Below are positions 1 through 9,092 of a stretch of DNA of 64,000 nucleotides, in pieces (the first letter of the stretch is position 1; each line of letters begins with the position of its first letter). The position numbers and the translations under genes are program-made. The DNA lies in assembly GCA_963834365.1 (NCBI GenBank), contig CAWIBS010000030.1, positions 372,001 through 436,000 on the forward strand, read 5' to 3'. The notes beneath the pieces are model-generated. The model was given only the letters and a program-made list of their open reading frames with translations, was not told the origin of the DNA and made no database searches. Origin of the DNA: CAWJAP01 sp963834365. GTDB lineage: Bacteria > Acidobacteriota > Vicinamibacteria > Vicinamibacterales > Vicinamibacteraceae.

Positions 1-2728
1 GCGCGATCGCGACGTTGATCGAGCTGTCGGTCGGATGCACCCAGCCCTGCGCAACGAGCCAGAGCGGGCCGGTCCGCGGCGCCTCGTCCGGCAGCTCGAC
101 CTCGACGAAGTGCCGCCGCGTGATGCCCTGGAAGGGGCCGCGCCCCGCGAAGTCGAGATGCCGCGAGTCGCGCGCGCGGGCCAGCGCCGAGACGTCGGCG
201 CCGCGATCGTCGCGCACCGCCCGCATCGGCTGCACGGGCCCGGTCGCGACGACGTCGAGCCCGGGCGGCGGCACCGCAAAGCGCTCGTCCACGAACACCT
301 CCGTGCCTTCGGGATGATCCACGACCATCAGCGACGTGAGATCGAAGAAGTGGGTCTCCCAGAGCTCCGCCGTGATGCGCAGATCGTAGACGCCGTCCCG
401 CGCCGCAACCTGATCACCTCGCACTTTCACCCGGTCTTCGGTCATCAGCACGTCGGCCGTCGCCTGCGCGTTGATGCGCAGGCCGAGCGGCGAACGCCAG
501 ATCACGTCGGTGACGAACGCCATCTCGCGGCCGTTCCAGGCGAACAGCCACGGGCACGAGCCCTTCAGCCGCTGCGTCGCGAGCACCGTCGTGTCGGCCC
601 TGGTGTCGAACTCCGACTGGAGGGCCCCGTTCGGCCACACGATGCGGGCGATCTCCGCGCCGCGTGACGTCCCGAGCCCGAAATGGACGACCGGCGCGGC
701 GATCGGCCGCTTCTGCACGTGCAGTCCGCTCCGGACTTCGACTTCGCCACCGATGCCGAACGGGTTGATCCGCTGATCGCCGGTCGCCGTCGCCGCACGC
801 GTGCGGACCACCTGGTAGTGATACTGCGCGGCGCCACGGCTGGTTGCGCGGCGCGGCTGTCCATCCGGGCCGAGACCGACCAGCTCGAGACGCCCGTTCC
901 CGTCGAGGTCCGCCGCCGCCTGGACGCCGACGTCGAGCGGCGCCGCCAGCGGCGCGTACTTGCCGCCGGGCGCTCCGAGCAGCACCCGCGACCCTCGCGG
1001 GCCAGCGGCGACCAGATCGACGGCGCCGTTGTTGTCGAGATCCGCCGCCAGCAGACGGGCGCGCCCGGCTTCCAGGCCCGCCAGCCCGTCGGCACGTGCG
1101 ATCTGGTGAGGCCCGTCCCACTGCCCGTCGGTCGTCCGGCGCGACAACCGTGCGATTCCGCCATCCGTCCCGAGGATCAGCAGGTCGAACAGCGAGTCTC
1201 CGGTGACTTCCGCCACGGCAATCGCCGCCTGGCCGGACGATCCCTGGCTCACGGCCCCCGTCATCGCCTGAAACACGCCGCCCCGGAGATTCTGGAAGAC
1301 GTGCAGACGCCCCTGGTCGTCGAGGAAGGCGGCATCCGGAACGCCTTCACCGTCGATGTCGGCCCACACGAACCCACGAGCGCGGGGCACGCCGGCAAAC
1401 GGCTCGCGGACGGCAAAGGTGCCATCCCCGTTGTTGCGCAGCAGGACGGGAGGACTGTCGCGCAGCGCGAGGACCAGATCGAGGTCCCCATCGGTGTCGG
1501 CGTCGGCGTCCCAGATCCCGTGAGCTGCCGCGGCCCGCAACGCGGACGGCAAGGTCGCCTCGGCGGTGACGTCGGTGAAGGTGGCCGTGACGCCCTGCCG
1601 CAGCAGACGGACACCCCCGGGACCGGCGATGGCGAGATCGGTGCGGAAGTCGTAGTTCAAGTCCGCGGCGGCCACGGCATCGGGCGTGGCGAGGCCGGAC
1701 TCCGGCGCGAGAACGCCGCGACCGAGCGCGCCGGGGATCGCGTCCGACACGGATACGCCCGTCGGTCCGGCCGAGGCGACGACCGCGCCGCCTTCTCCCG
1801 TGAGGTGGACCGCGCCCACCCACGAGGCGCCCGGCGCCGCTCCTGCGGGGACGTCCAGGCTGAAGGCGAGCGACGTATCGGCGGGCGCCGGCTGCGGATC
1901 GGGGTTCTTCAGCCGCGCGAAATGCGTCAGCGGACGTCCGACCTCCTCGCGCGGGGTGCTCACGTCGGCCAGCGCCGCGCGATAGACCGGCTCGCGCAGC
2001 AGGTAGTTCTTGAGGAACGCGACACGTGTGGCCGCGGCGCGCGGGTTGTCGGCCGCCGCATCGAGCACGGAATCGAGCTGTGCCCGGGCGTCGGGCGACC
2101 AGGTCCTGGCGGCGGCGGCCAGCGGCTCGACGGCGCTCGTCAGCGCCGCGCCGTCACCGCGCTTGGCCGCGAGCCGGACATACTCGATGCGGGCGGCGAG
2201 ATTGTCCTGACGGCCGAGCAGTTGTGCAAGCAGGCGCTGCGCGTCGCGCTCGTTCGACTCGCCGCCCTGCCGCTCGGTTTCGAGCGCGAGCGCGTAGGCG
2301 GCTTCGAGGTCATTCGGATCGAGCTCGAGTGTGCGACGCCAGTGACCGATCGCTTCTGGCAGGTTGCCCTGGCGGCTCGATGCCAGCGCCTGCAGGCGCG
2401 CAATCTCCGGACTGTCGGGCGCGAGGCTGGCGGCCCGGGCCAGTGCCTTCGCCCCGGCGTCGAGCTCCTGCTGGCGCAGCAGCAGCAAGCCGAGGTTCGC
2501 CCAGCCGGCGGGCTCGTCGGGAACCAGCGTCGTCACCTGGTCCAGCTTCTGCCGTGCGAGTACTTCCTGCGTCGTCTGCATCGCAGCCAGGCCGGTGTGG
2601 AACGCCGTGACCGCTTCGCGGTAGACCTTTTCGTCCGGCGCCGGCGTGCGGCGGCACGTCGAACAGGCCGGGACGAGCAACAGGGCCGACAGCAGCGCCC
2701 AGGCAAGCAGAGAGCGATGGCTGGCCAA
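1..2728 (-). CDS. CRTAC1/ASPIC-UnbV-like lipoprotein with TPRs and FG-GAP repeats (C-terminus off the window)
   Basis: This frame stays open for about 909 codons to the left edge, so the gene is partial at its 3' end. A TTG start at 2728-2726 gives a lipoprotein-type leader (LLSALLLVPAC). It is followed by a helical TPR-like part (about residues 30-250) and then FG-GAP/VCBS calcium-type repeats such as DADTDGDLDLV and WADIDGEGVPDAAF (about 350-550). Near residue 670 is an UnbV-like motif, VHFGLG..., with IVWPNG close by. The last visible part (ETHFFDLTSLMVVDHPEG) is typical of acidobacterial CRTAC1 proteins. By family it is a secreted or outer-surface beta-propeller protein; the substrate is unknown. 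The start is uncertain because no ATG suits the leader. The large open frame on the opposite strand (683-2830) is its shadow. Confidence 0.8.
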   Translation of the reverse strand, partial: MASHRSLLAWALLSALLLVPACSTCRRTPAPDEKVYREAVTAFHTGLAAMQTTQEVLARQKLDQVTTLVPDEPAGWANLGLLLLRQQELDAGAKALARAASLAPDSPEIARLQALASSRQGNLPEAIGHWRRTLELDPNDLEAAYALALETERQGGESNERDAQRLLAQLLGRQDNLAARIEYVRLAAKRGDGAALTSAVEPLAAAARTWSPDARAQLDSVLDAAADNPRAAATRVAFLKNYLLREPVYRAALADVSTPREEVGRPLTHFARLKNPDPQPAPADTSLAFSLDVPAGAAPGASWVGAVHLTGEGGAVVASAGPTGVSVSDAIPGALGRGVLAPESGLATPDAVAAADLNYDFRTDLAIAGPGGVRLLRQGVTATFTDVTAEATLPSALRAAAAHGIWDADADTDGDLDLVLALRDSPPVLLRNNGDGTFAVREPFAGVPRARGFVWADIDGEGVPDAAFLDDQGRLHVFQNLRGGVFQAMTGAVSQGSSGQAAIAVAEVTGDSLFDLLILGTDGGIARLSRRTTDGQWDGPHQIARADGLAGLEAGRARLLAADLDNNGAVDLVAAGPRGSRVLLGAPGGKYAPLAAPLDVGVQAAADLDGNGRLELVGLGPDGQPRRATSRGAAQYHYQVVRTRAATATGDQRINPFGIGGEVEVRSGLHVQKRPIAAPVVHFGLGTSRGAEIARIVWPNGALQSEFDTRADTTVLATQRLKGSCPWLFAWNGREMAFVTDVIWRSPLGLRINAQATADVLMTEDRVKVRGDQVAARDGVYDLRITAELWETHFFDLTSLMVVDHPEGTEVFVDERFAVPPPGLDVVATGPVQPMRAVRDDRGADVSALARARDSRHLDFAGRGPFQGITRRHFVEVELPDEAPRTGPLWLVAQGWVHPTDSSINVAIA

Positions 2729-2873
2729 GACGAGCGATCGTATCAGGGTCGCTGGCGATGCCGGGACACCGCGCGCCGGTGCACCTCATATGTTTCGAGT
2801 AGGCGCCACGTTTTTTTCGACGAGCTTTGATACCGGTCGCGATGATGCGACGATTCCGCCGGACCGCCCCACC

Positions 2874-4535
2874 ATGCGAATGCCGCTCCTCATCGCCGCT
2901 CTCTCCGGCGCCGTTGCCGCATCGACACCACCAGTCCGCGCCCTGCAGGAGCGGACGTTCGTCATCGACGCCGGCCGCGTGATCGACGGCACTGGCCGTC
3001 CTCCCGTGGCCTCGGGCCGCGTCGTCGTGCGTGGCGAGCGGATCGCCGAGGTCGGTCCGCGAGATCGCGTGGCGGCGCCGCCTGGCGCCGAGCGGATCGA
3101 TCTCGGCGCGCAGACCCTCATGCCCGGGCTGATCGACCTCCACTATCACGTCGAGGACGAGCCGAAGGTCGCGCTCCGGCAGCTCGCGAATGGCGTCACC
3201 TCGTTCCGCGATCCCGGCCAGTGGATGGAGCGGTTCGACGAGCTCAAGCGGATGATCGCGGCTGACGGCCTGCCCGGGCCGCGTCTGCATCTGTGCGGTC
3301 CGCACATCGACGGCGAGCGGCCCGCCTACCCGCGCGACTCGATCGTGGCACGCGACCCGGTCGAAGCGCGGCAGGCCGCCACCCGCGCGATCGATCAGGG
3401 GGCCACCGCGATCAAGATCTATTTCCGGCTGCCGCTCGAGAGCGCGCTGGCCGTCATCGACGTCTGCAAGGCCCGTGGCGTGCCGTGCACGGCGCACCTC
3501 GAGATTCTCGACGCGCGCGAGCTCCTGCGCGCCGGCCTTGCCGGTCTCGAGCACATCACGTCGGTCGGCATCGGGCTGCTGCCGCCGCTACAGGCCGAGG
3601 CCTACCGCCAGGCCGTGCTCGCCGACAGCGCGGCGCGGCGCGACGGCCGCTACAGCATGTTCGCGACGGCCGATCTCGACGGCCCCCAGGCGCGCTCGCT
3701 TTACGACGTCGTCTAGCAGACGCGGCCGTTCATCGACCCCACGCTGGCCGTCTACGAGGTCCGGGATGGTGATGCGCCGCCGAAGGGCAGTGCCCTGACG
3801 ACGGCCGTCCGGCGGCGCGGCTTCACCGCGATGCAGGCGCTCACGGCGCGCCTCCACGCGCATGGCGCCCGCATTGTCGTCGGCGGCCACACCAGCGTGC
3901 CGCACGCGGCGCGCGGCGAAGCGCCGTGGCGGGAGATGGAGCTGCTGGTCGATGCCGGGCTCTCGCCGATGGACGCGGTCGTCGCGGCGACGAAGAACGG
4001 CGCCGCCTTCCTCGGCCGCGACAAGGATCTCGGCACGCTCGAACCTGGAAAGCTCGCGGACCTCATCGTCGTCGAACGAGATCCACTGGCAGACATTCGC
4101 GCGGTGAGAAGCGTGTCACGGGTGATGGTCGGGGGTCGCTGGATCGATCGCGAGCGATACGCCAAGTACTGGACAGGGTGCTGCATATGTTCGCTGAAGG
4201 TAGCGTCCGCCTTCGTAGCGCGGACTCTCGGTCCGGCTGAAGCCGGACGCTACGTCAATTCAGTAGCGGCGACGAAGATCTCCACGAGGCGCTCGCAGCC
4301 CTGGCGGTCCACGTCGTCGAATCGCCGGAGGTCGGGGGCGTCGATGTCCAGCACGCCGACGAGACGGCTGCCGGCGACGATGGGGACGACCAGCTCGGAG
4401 CGCGAGGCGCTGTCGCAGGCGATGTGGCCGGGAAACTGGTCCACGTCGTCTACGATGATCGACGCGCGCCGCGCCGCGGCCGTCCCGCATACGCCCCGCC
4501 CGAGCGCGATGCGCACGCAGGCCGGCTTCCCCTGA
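2874..4535 (+). pseudogene. Secreted amidohydrolase (imidazolonepropionase-like) interrupted by an in-frame TAG
   Basis: From ATG 2874 the protein has a signal-like N-terminus, then VIDGTGRPPV, the metal motif DLHYHV, FRDPG, AIKIYF, TAHLE and EHITS, all hallmarks of metal-dependent amidohydrolases. Codon 281 (3714-3716) is TAG. The same frame resumes at once (QTRPFIDPTL) and carries the expected C-terminal half: GGHTSVPHA, ATKNGAAFLG, LGTLEPGKLADL. So one nonsense codon splits an otherwise normal gene. A natural end would be near 4170 (RERYAKYW), but no stop occurs there. The frame runs through a GGCTGAAGCC palindrome and over the convergent msrC gene to 4535. Either this is a recent nonsense mutation or a base error; suppression is possible but nothing supports it. 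Confidence 0.75.
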
Positions 4536-4741
4536 AATGGCCCGAGCACGAGCTCGTCGTCCTTCAGCAGGTAGAAACCGGCCCAGTTGATGCCGGGAAG
4601 GCCGTGCCAGAGCAACGCCGCCGTGTTGGCCGCATTGGCGATGAGATCGCGTTCGCCCTGCAGCAGGGCAGTCAGATCCGACGCGAGCGCCTGGTAACCA
4701 GCGGCCTTGTTCGTCCAGCTACGGTCGTGGAGGGTGAACAT
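4250..4741 (-). CDS. msrC: Free methionine-(R)-sulfoxide reductase (GAF domain)
   Basis: A 163-residue GAF-domain protein. It reduces free Met-R-sulfoxide in the cytoplasm with thioredoxin-type electrons. The three family cysteines are present: C75 (ACVRI), C85 (GVCGTAA) and C109 (ACDSASRSELVVP). Their spacing of 10 and 24 matches the catalytic cysteines of E. coli YebR/MsrC. Length is normal for the family. It is convergent with the amidohydrolase, whose frame overruns it, and no operon partner is visible. Confidence 0.93.
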   Translation of the reverse strand: MFTLHDRSWTNKAAGYQALASDLTALLQGERDLIANAANTAALLWHGLPGINWAGFYLLKDDELVLGPFQGKPACVRIALGRGVCGTAAARRASIIVDDVDQFPGHIACDSASRSELVVPIVAGSRLVGVLDIDAPDLRRFDDVDRQGCERLVEIFVAATELT

Positions 4742-4829
4742 GGCGGCGCGGCCGAAGCCGGCGCCTGCCGCGGTCCATCCGGGAGCCGGTCGCTCCGCAG
4801 GAGGGCCGGCTTAGCCCGGTCACGACGAG

Positions 4830-5495
4830 CTACTGATTCGACGGTGCCGTCGGGTTGCGGCGATTCGCTTCGATCTCGATCGTGATCTTGATCGTCTCGC
4901 CGACGACGACGCCGCCGGCTTCGATGGCGCGGTTCCATTTCACGCCATAGTCGAAGCGGTTGATCGAGGTCGTCGCCGTCGCTCCGACCTTGGCGCCCTG
5001 TGGAGTGCTGACGATTTGCGTCGGACCTTCGACGTCGAGCGTCACTTCCTTGGTGACGCCCCGAATCGTCAGGTCACCAATCAGCTTGAACGTGCCGGAC
5101 GCGCTGCCCTTGTCCACGCGCTTCGACTTGAACGTGATGTTCGGGTTGTTCGTCGTGTCGAAGAAGTCCGGGCTGCGCAGGTGCGCGTCGCGCTTTTCGT
5201 TGTTGGTGTCGATGCTCGCTGCGTCGATGGTCACATCGGCCGAGATCGTGGAGATGTCCTTCCCGTCGTAGTTGATCTTCCCGGCGACCTTGCCGAAGGT
5301 GCCGTGGACGTTGGTCACCATCATGTGACGCGCGCTGAAACTGGCGTTGGAGTGCGCCTGGTCGATCTCCCACGTCGTCGAGGAAGCCGCGGCCTGCGCC
5401 GGCGCCTGGGCAGGGGAAGTGGCAGGGGCCTGGGCGTACAGCGGTGCGGCGAGAGCCAGCGCCAGCAGTGTCTTCAGCATCGAATTCGTTCGCAT
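4830..5495 (-). CDS. YceI-family periplasmic lipid/isoprenoid-binding protein
   Basis: A 221-residue protein with a cleavable signal peptide (LLALALAAPLYAQ), an Ala/Pro/Gln-rich linker and a complete YceI lipocalin-like barrel. Landmarks are WEIDQAHSNASFSARHMM, the Gly-Lys-Ile strand, SPDFFDT, NPNITFKSK, GDLTIRGVTKEVTLDV and a closing NRFDYGVKWN. YceI proteins bind polyprenoid or amphiphilic ligands in the periplasm; the ligand here cannot be told. It appears to stand alone, with a palindromic element upstream (5522-5630). Confidence 0.93.
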   Translation of the reverse strand: MRTNSMLKTLLALALAAPLYAQAPATSPAQAPAQAAASSTTWEIDQAHSNASFSARHMMVTNVHGTFGKVAGKINYDGKDISTISADVTIDAASIDTNNEKRDAHLRSPDFFDTTNNPNITFKSKRVDKGSASGTFKLIGDLTIRGVTKEVTLDVEGPTQIVSTPQGAKVGATATTSINRFDYGVKWNRAIEAGGVVVGETIKITIEIEANRRNPTAPSNQ

Positions 5496-5521
5496 TTCGT
5501 CTCGTTCTCCTTGAGCCCGGA

Positions 5522-5630
5522 GTTCACTTGTGTTGGTGACGTGGCGCAGGCCTTCAGGCCTGCCGGGCCCGCGTTGGCCGGGCTGAAGCCCGGCGCCACC
5601 CTGGCGGGCCCGTTGTCAACACAAGTGAAC
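5522..5630. repeat. 109-bp palindromic element bounded by a perfect 14-bp inverted repeat
   Basis: GTTCACTTGTGTTG (5522-5535) is exactly mirrored by CAACACAAGTGAAC (5617-5630). Between them lie nested palindromes including GGCCTTCAGGCC and GGCTGAAGCCCGG. The GGCTGAAGCC core recurs elsewhere in the window, always between or at the ends of genes. The element sits between the yceI start and the kinase stop. It resembles a REP or MITE-like unit; no transposase is present. Confidence 0.7.
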
Positions 5631-5650
5631 CCTGGGGTTAGTCTTGCCGT

Positions 5651-8137
5651 TCACGTCCGGGTCTCACCCGAAGCGGCGGCACCCACGCCGTGCTCCTCGC
5701 CGCCTTCCAGCAGCTCGCGGAATGCGGGGCGCTGGCGAATCGGATCGAAGTCCGGGTCGATCCGGGCACGTGCACGGTTGAGCTGCGGCTGCTTCGCGAT
5801 GGCTTCGCTCAGCAAACGAACCGCCGCTCCCTCGTCCCCGCGCAGGGCATACAGCGAAGCCACGTAGTACGTCGTGAACGCGTCGTCGGTCCCCCGAGCG
5901 CGCCGGGCCTCGAACGCCGCGACGGCGTCGGCGAACGCCGCATCCGACTTGCCGCGATCATCACTACGCCACGAGGCCGCGCTCAGTTTCTGCGCGATCT
6001 CGATCGACAGACGCTCCGCAAGTGCGTGATTGTGCGTGTCGAGAAAGGCCCGTTCGCGCTCGAAGAGCGCCGCGGCCTCGGCGTATCGTCCCTGCCGATA
6101 CCGCACGTAGCCGAGTCGCACGTAGCTCCCGACGAGCTGGACGCCGTCGGCGCCCGACTTCAGCGACTCCTGGAGTGCGATGGCGCGACCGGCCTCCTCC
6201 TCGGCCCGCGTCAGATCCCCCTGGAGCGTGAGGAGCAGGGCCAGCTGCTGGCGAAGGTAGCCGTTCTCGGTGTTGTCCGCGAGCGCCCGGGTGAGGATGC
6301 GGATACCCTCGTCGAACTGCCCCTTCCCCACCCAGTGGGCGCGGGCCAGCGTGCCCCGCGCCATGACGTTGGAGGGCTCGAGCTCGATCGCACGCGTGAG
6401 CAGGGTGATGGCCTCGTCAACCCGCCCGAGGCCGACATAGACGCCGCCCATGCCGGTCAGCGCGTACATGTTGCGGCCGTCGATGGCGAGCGCGCGTGTG
6501 AACGCGTCGATGGCCCGGTCGAGCAGCGCGGGCTCCGTGAGGAACGTGCCCTGGAGCATGAACGTGGTCCCCAGGAGCGCCCATGCGGTGGCGTACCCCG
6601 GATCGTGGCCGAGCGCCTGCTCGAAGAGCACGATTGCGCGCTCCATCGACTCGCGCGTGGCGAGACGGAGGTGCATCATGGCGCGCGAGCAGGCCTCCCA
6701 GGCCGCGATCGACTCGGTCTCCTTGCCTGCGATCGCCTCGAGGTCCGCCGGACGCAGCGATACGTCGAAGCCCTGGCTCAGATCCCGGACGATGCGATCC
6801 TGGAGCGCGAAGATGTCGTCCACGCGGCCGTCCACCTTCACCGATCGCACGAGCTCGCCGGTGCGGACGTCGGCGCATTCGGCCGTGATGCGGATCATCG
6901 GCCCGACCCGTTGATAGCCGCCGCCGACGATCCAGGTCGCGCCCAGCCGGCGGCCGATGTCGATCGCGAGCGACTCCTCCATGCGTGCCAGTGACGCGTC
7001 GCTCAGGTGCTTGATGGCATCGAAGACCTGCGTGCGCCCGATGACGCCGATGCCGCGGACCTTCTTCAGGTCGGCGGTGACGGTCTCGGCGATGCCGATG
7101 CCGATCCAGTCGTCGCCTGGCTCGCGCGTGATGTTCGAGAAGGTCATCACGGCCACGGCCGGTACCGTCGCCATCGGGCCGGAAACGGGCTGCATCTCCG
7201 GGGCGCGGGCGATGCCGGTAGACTGCCGCGCGTCCGCCCGGTGCCTCCCCGAGTCGTGGCGATCCCGCTCACGCGCGACGCGCTGAAGGTCGATGTGCAG
7301 CTCGCGCGCCGACTGATAGCGCAGCGCCACGTCCTTGCTCATGGCCTTGCGGACAATCCCGTCGAGCGCCGCCGGGATCGCGTAGTTGAAGCGCGCGAGC
7401 GCCGGCGGCTCGGCGTTCAGGATGCCATCGGCCACATCGGTCAGCGTCGCGCCGTCGAAGGGCAGTCGGCCGGCGAGCATCTCGTAGAGGACGACCCCGA
7501 GCGAGAACAGATCCGTGCGCGCGTCGAGGGTGCGTCCGCGAATCTGCTCGGGCGACATGTACATGACCGTGCCGGCGACGGTCCCGACGACGGTGTCGGG
7601 CGCACGCGTCATGGCCAGCTCGGCACGCTCGCGCTGCTCCAGGAACTTCGCCAGGCCGAAGTCCACCAGCTTGGCCCGGCGGCGGCTGTCCACCATCACG
7701 TTGGCGCTCTTGATGTCCCGATGAATGATGCCGTGCCCGTGCGCCTCGTCGAGCGCGTCGGCGACCTGGCTGCCGATGGCGACGGCCTCGTCGATCGGCA
7801 GCGGTCCGCGGGCCAGACGCGCGGAGAGCGGCTCGCCCTCGACCAGCTCCATGACGATGAAGGGGACGGACTCGTGCTCGCCGATGTCGAAGATCGCGGC
7901 GATGCCGGACGAGCGGAGGGCCGAGGCCGCCCGCGCTTCCTGAAGCAGCCGGCCACGCTCGGTCGTGGCGTCGGCGGCCCGGTGCAGGAACTTGAGCGCG
8001 ACATCACGGTCGAGCCGGGTGTCGCGTGCGCGATAGACGTCGCCCATCCCGCCGGAGCCGAGGCATTCCCCGACGGCGTAGTGCGAGACCTGGCGCCCGC
8101 TGAGCGCCGCCGGCGTGGACGAGGATCCCGCCATCAC
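5651..8137 (-). CDS. Serine/threonine protein kinase with TolB/FlgO-like and TPR regions
   Basis: An 828-residue protein. The Hanks kinase domain spans residues 20-275: glycine loop GSGGMG (27-32), catalytic lysine K49, HRD (139-141), DFG (159-161) and SPEQIRGR in the activation segment. A region of about 320-450 (AVMTFSNITREPGDDWIGIG...) looks like the adenylate-cyclase/TolB-type domain that often follows kinases in Acidobacteria. The rest is TPR repeats (about 470-800). There is no transmembrane segment, so it is probably cytoplasmic. Its start overlaps the stop of the ArsR gene by 4 bp, implying translational coupling. Its substrate is unknown. Confidence 0.92.
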   Translation of the reverse strand: MMAGSSSTPAALSGRQVSHYAVGECLGSGGMGDVYRARDTRLDRDVALKFLHRAADATTERGRLLQEARAASALRSSGIAAIFDIGEHESVPFIVMELVEGEPLSARLARGPLPIDEAVAIGSQVADALDEAHGHGIIHRDIKSANVMVDSRRRAKLVDFGLAKFLEQRERAELAMTRAPDTVVGTVAGTVMYMSPEQIRGRTLDARTDLFSLGVVLYEMLAGRLPFDGATLTDVADGILNAEPPALARFNYAIPAALDGIVRKAMSKDVALRYQSARELHIDLQRVARERDRHDSGRHRADARQSTGIARAPEMQPVSGPMATVPAVAVMTFSNITREPGDDWIGIGIAETVTADLKKVRGIGVIGRTQVFDAIKHLSDASLARMEESLAIDIGRRLGATWIVGGGYQRVGPMIRITAECADVRTGELVRSVKVDGRVDDIFALQDRIVRDLSQGFDVSLRPADLEAIAGKETESIAAWEACSRAMMHLRLATRESMERAIVLFEQALGHDPGYATAWALLGTTFMLQGTFLTEPALLDRAIDAFTRALAIDGRNMYALTGMGGVYVGLGRVDEAITLLTRAIELEPSNVMARGTLARAHWVGKGQFDEGIRILTRALADNTENGYLRQQLALLLTLQGDLTRAEEEAGRAIALQESLKSGADGVQLVGSYVRLGYVRYRQGRYAEAAALFERERAFLDTHNHALAERLSIEIAQKLSAASWRSDDRGKSDAAFADAVAAFEARRARGTDDAFTTYYVASLYALRGDEGAAVRLLSEAIAKQPQLNRARARIDPDFDPIRQRPAFRELLEGGEEHGVGAAASGETRT

Positions 8138-8415
8138 GCCTCCCGCTCGAACGCGTGTCCGAGGCGCCGCCGGTAATCGTCAATCGTGCCTCGGACGAGG
8201 CGGACGTGGATGAACTGACCGCTGCGGCGGGTCTCGATGAGTCCGGCGTCGGTCAGGACCTTGAGATGATGCGAGACGGTCGCCTGCGTGACGTCGAAGC
8301 ACCGCGCGACGTCGCCGCAGCACAGCTCGCCCCGGCGGGCAATCGTGCGCAGAATGCCGAGCCTGGTGCCGTCGGCAAGCGCCTTCGAGATGCGAACGAG
8401 CTGCACGTCATCCAT
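8134..8415 (-). CDS. ArsR-family winged-helix regulator
   Basis: A 93-residue ArsR/SmtB-type repressor with the classical recognition segment VTQATVSHHLKVL and wing TRRSGQFIHVRL. Cysteines 32, 33 and 39 (GELCCGDVARC) sit where some family members bind metals, but the canonical ELCVC motif is not complete, so the signal is uncertain. It is the first gene of a two-gene operon with the downstream kinase (ATGA overlap). Autoregulation is likely given the inverted repeat just upstream of its start. Confidence 0.93.
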   Translation of the reverse strand: MDDVQLVRISKALADGTRLGILRTIARRGELCCGDVARCFDVTQATVSHHLKVLTDAGLIETRRSGQFIHVRLVRGTIDDYRRRLGHAFEREA

Positions 8416-8422
8416 GAGCTTT

Positions 8423-8440
8423 GATACTTAGATATGTATC
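8423..8440. promoter_or_regulatory. Candidate ArsR operator
   Basis: GATAC (8423-8427) and GTATC (8436-8440) form an inverted repeat around an AT-rich 8-bp centre, in an otherwise very GC-rich context. It lies 8 bp upstream of the arsR start codon, where an autorepressor site would be expected. Assignment is inference from position and symmetry. Confidence 0.5.
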
Positions 8441-8445
8441 TTATC

Positions 8446-9092
8446 GCCCCGAGCCACCCGCTGTCAGCTGTGCGAGTCGGTTCGCCACTGGCCGAACGGT
8501 CAGGTGTCGGCCCCATGTATTCGACGAACGGCGCCGGCCACATCGACGTGTCAGAGACTTGGTCGGTCTTCAGTCTTCGGTCTTCGGTCTTTGGTCTTTG
8601 GTCCTGAGTCACCTGAGCCCTGAGCTTTGAGCCATCCATCGTCAGAAGGTAGGCCCCGGGGACGTTTCGCTGTGTCCCCGGGCGTGGTGGAAGGCGTTGT
8701 GCGTCCCGGCATGCTGGCAGAGGATGCCGGCCGGAAAGCTGGTGGGTCAAACCGGGCGCGCTGTTGCGCACCGCCTCCCCTTAGTGCAACGCCGATGCCA
8801 GGCGCCGGAGTCCGCATTTTGGCCCGTAAACAGACGGCCGCCACGATCGAACGGCGCCGTGCCTCCATTCCCCGTGTCTTGGACGCCGACGCCGCACCCG
8901 ACGTTTCTTCCTGGTTGGCCTCCGCACCCCGCCAAAGGTCGTTCGCCCTATCAGAACAGGCGCTCGCCGGGGTGTCGGACCCTTCGAGTGCAGGTTTACG
9001 TCTTTCAACTCTGGCGGCACTGCGGTGAGAAGCTCAGCGTCGCGGCCGAGTGATAGGCTGAGCACTTTCACGACCCGAATCCCGAGGAATCT
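8446..9092. other. 647-bp gene-free stretch with a short-tandem-repeat tract
   Basis: No convincing coding sequence is seen: small open frames lack family features. Positions 8565-8640 hold degenerate repeats of the type GGTCTTCGGTCTTTGGTC, a motif also seen near 12480, 14300, 57650 and 62270. GAGGA at 9084-9088 is the probable Shine-Dalgarno of the following adaptor gene. Confidence 0.5.

Noticed and set aside
683..2830. Long plus-strand open frame of 715 codons
   Set aside because: It is antisense to the CRTAC1-like lipoprotein, has no recognisable domain and shows the Arg/Gly/Val-rich composition of a high-GC shadow frame.
3714..3716. Amber codon as pyrrolysine
   Set aside because: No pylT/pylS or methylamine genes are visible, the enzyme family does not use it, and other base faults occur in the window.
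8627..9028. 133-codon open frame in the gap before the adaptor gene
   Set aside because: No family features, begins in a tandem-repeat tract and has no clear ribosome binding site.
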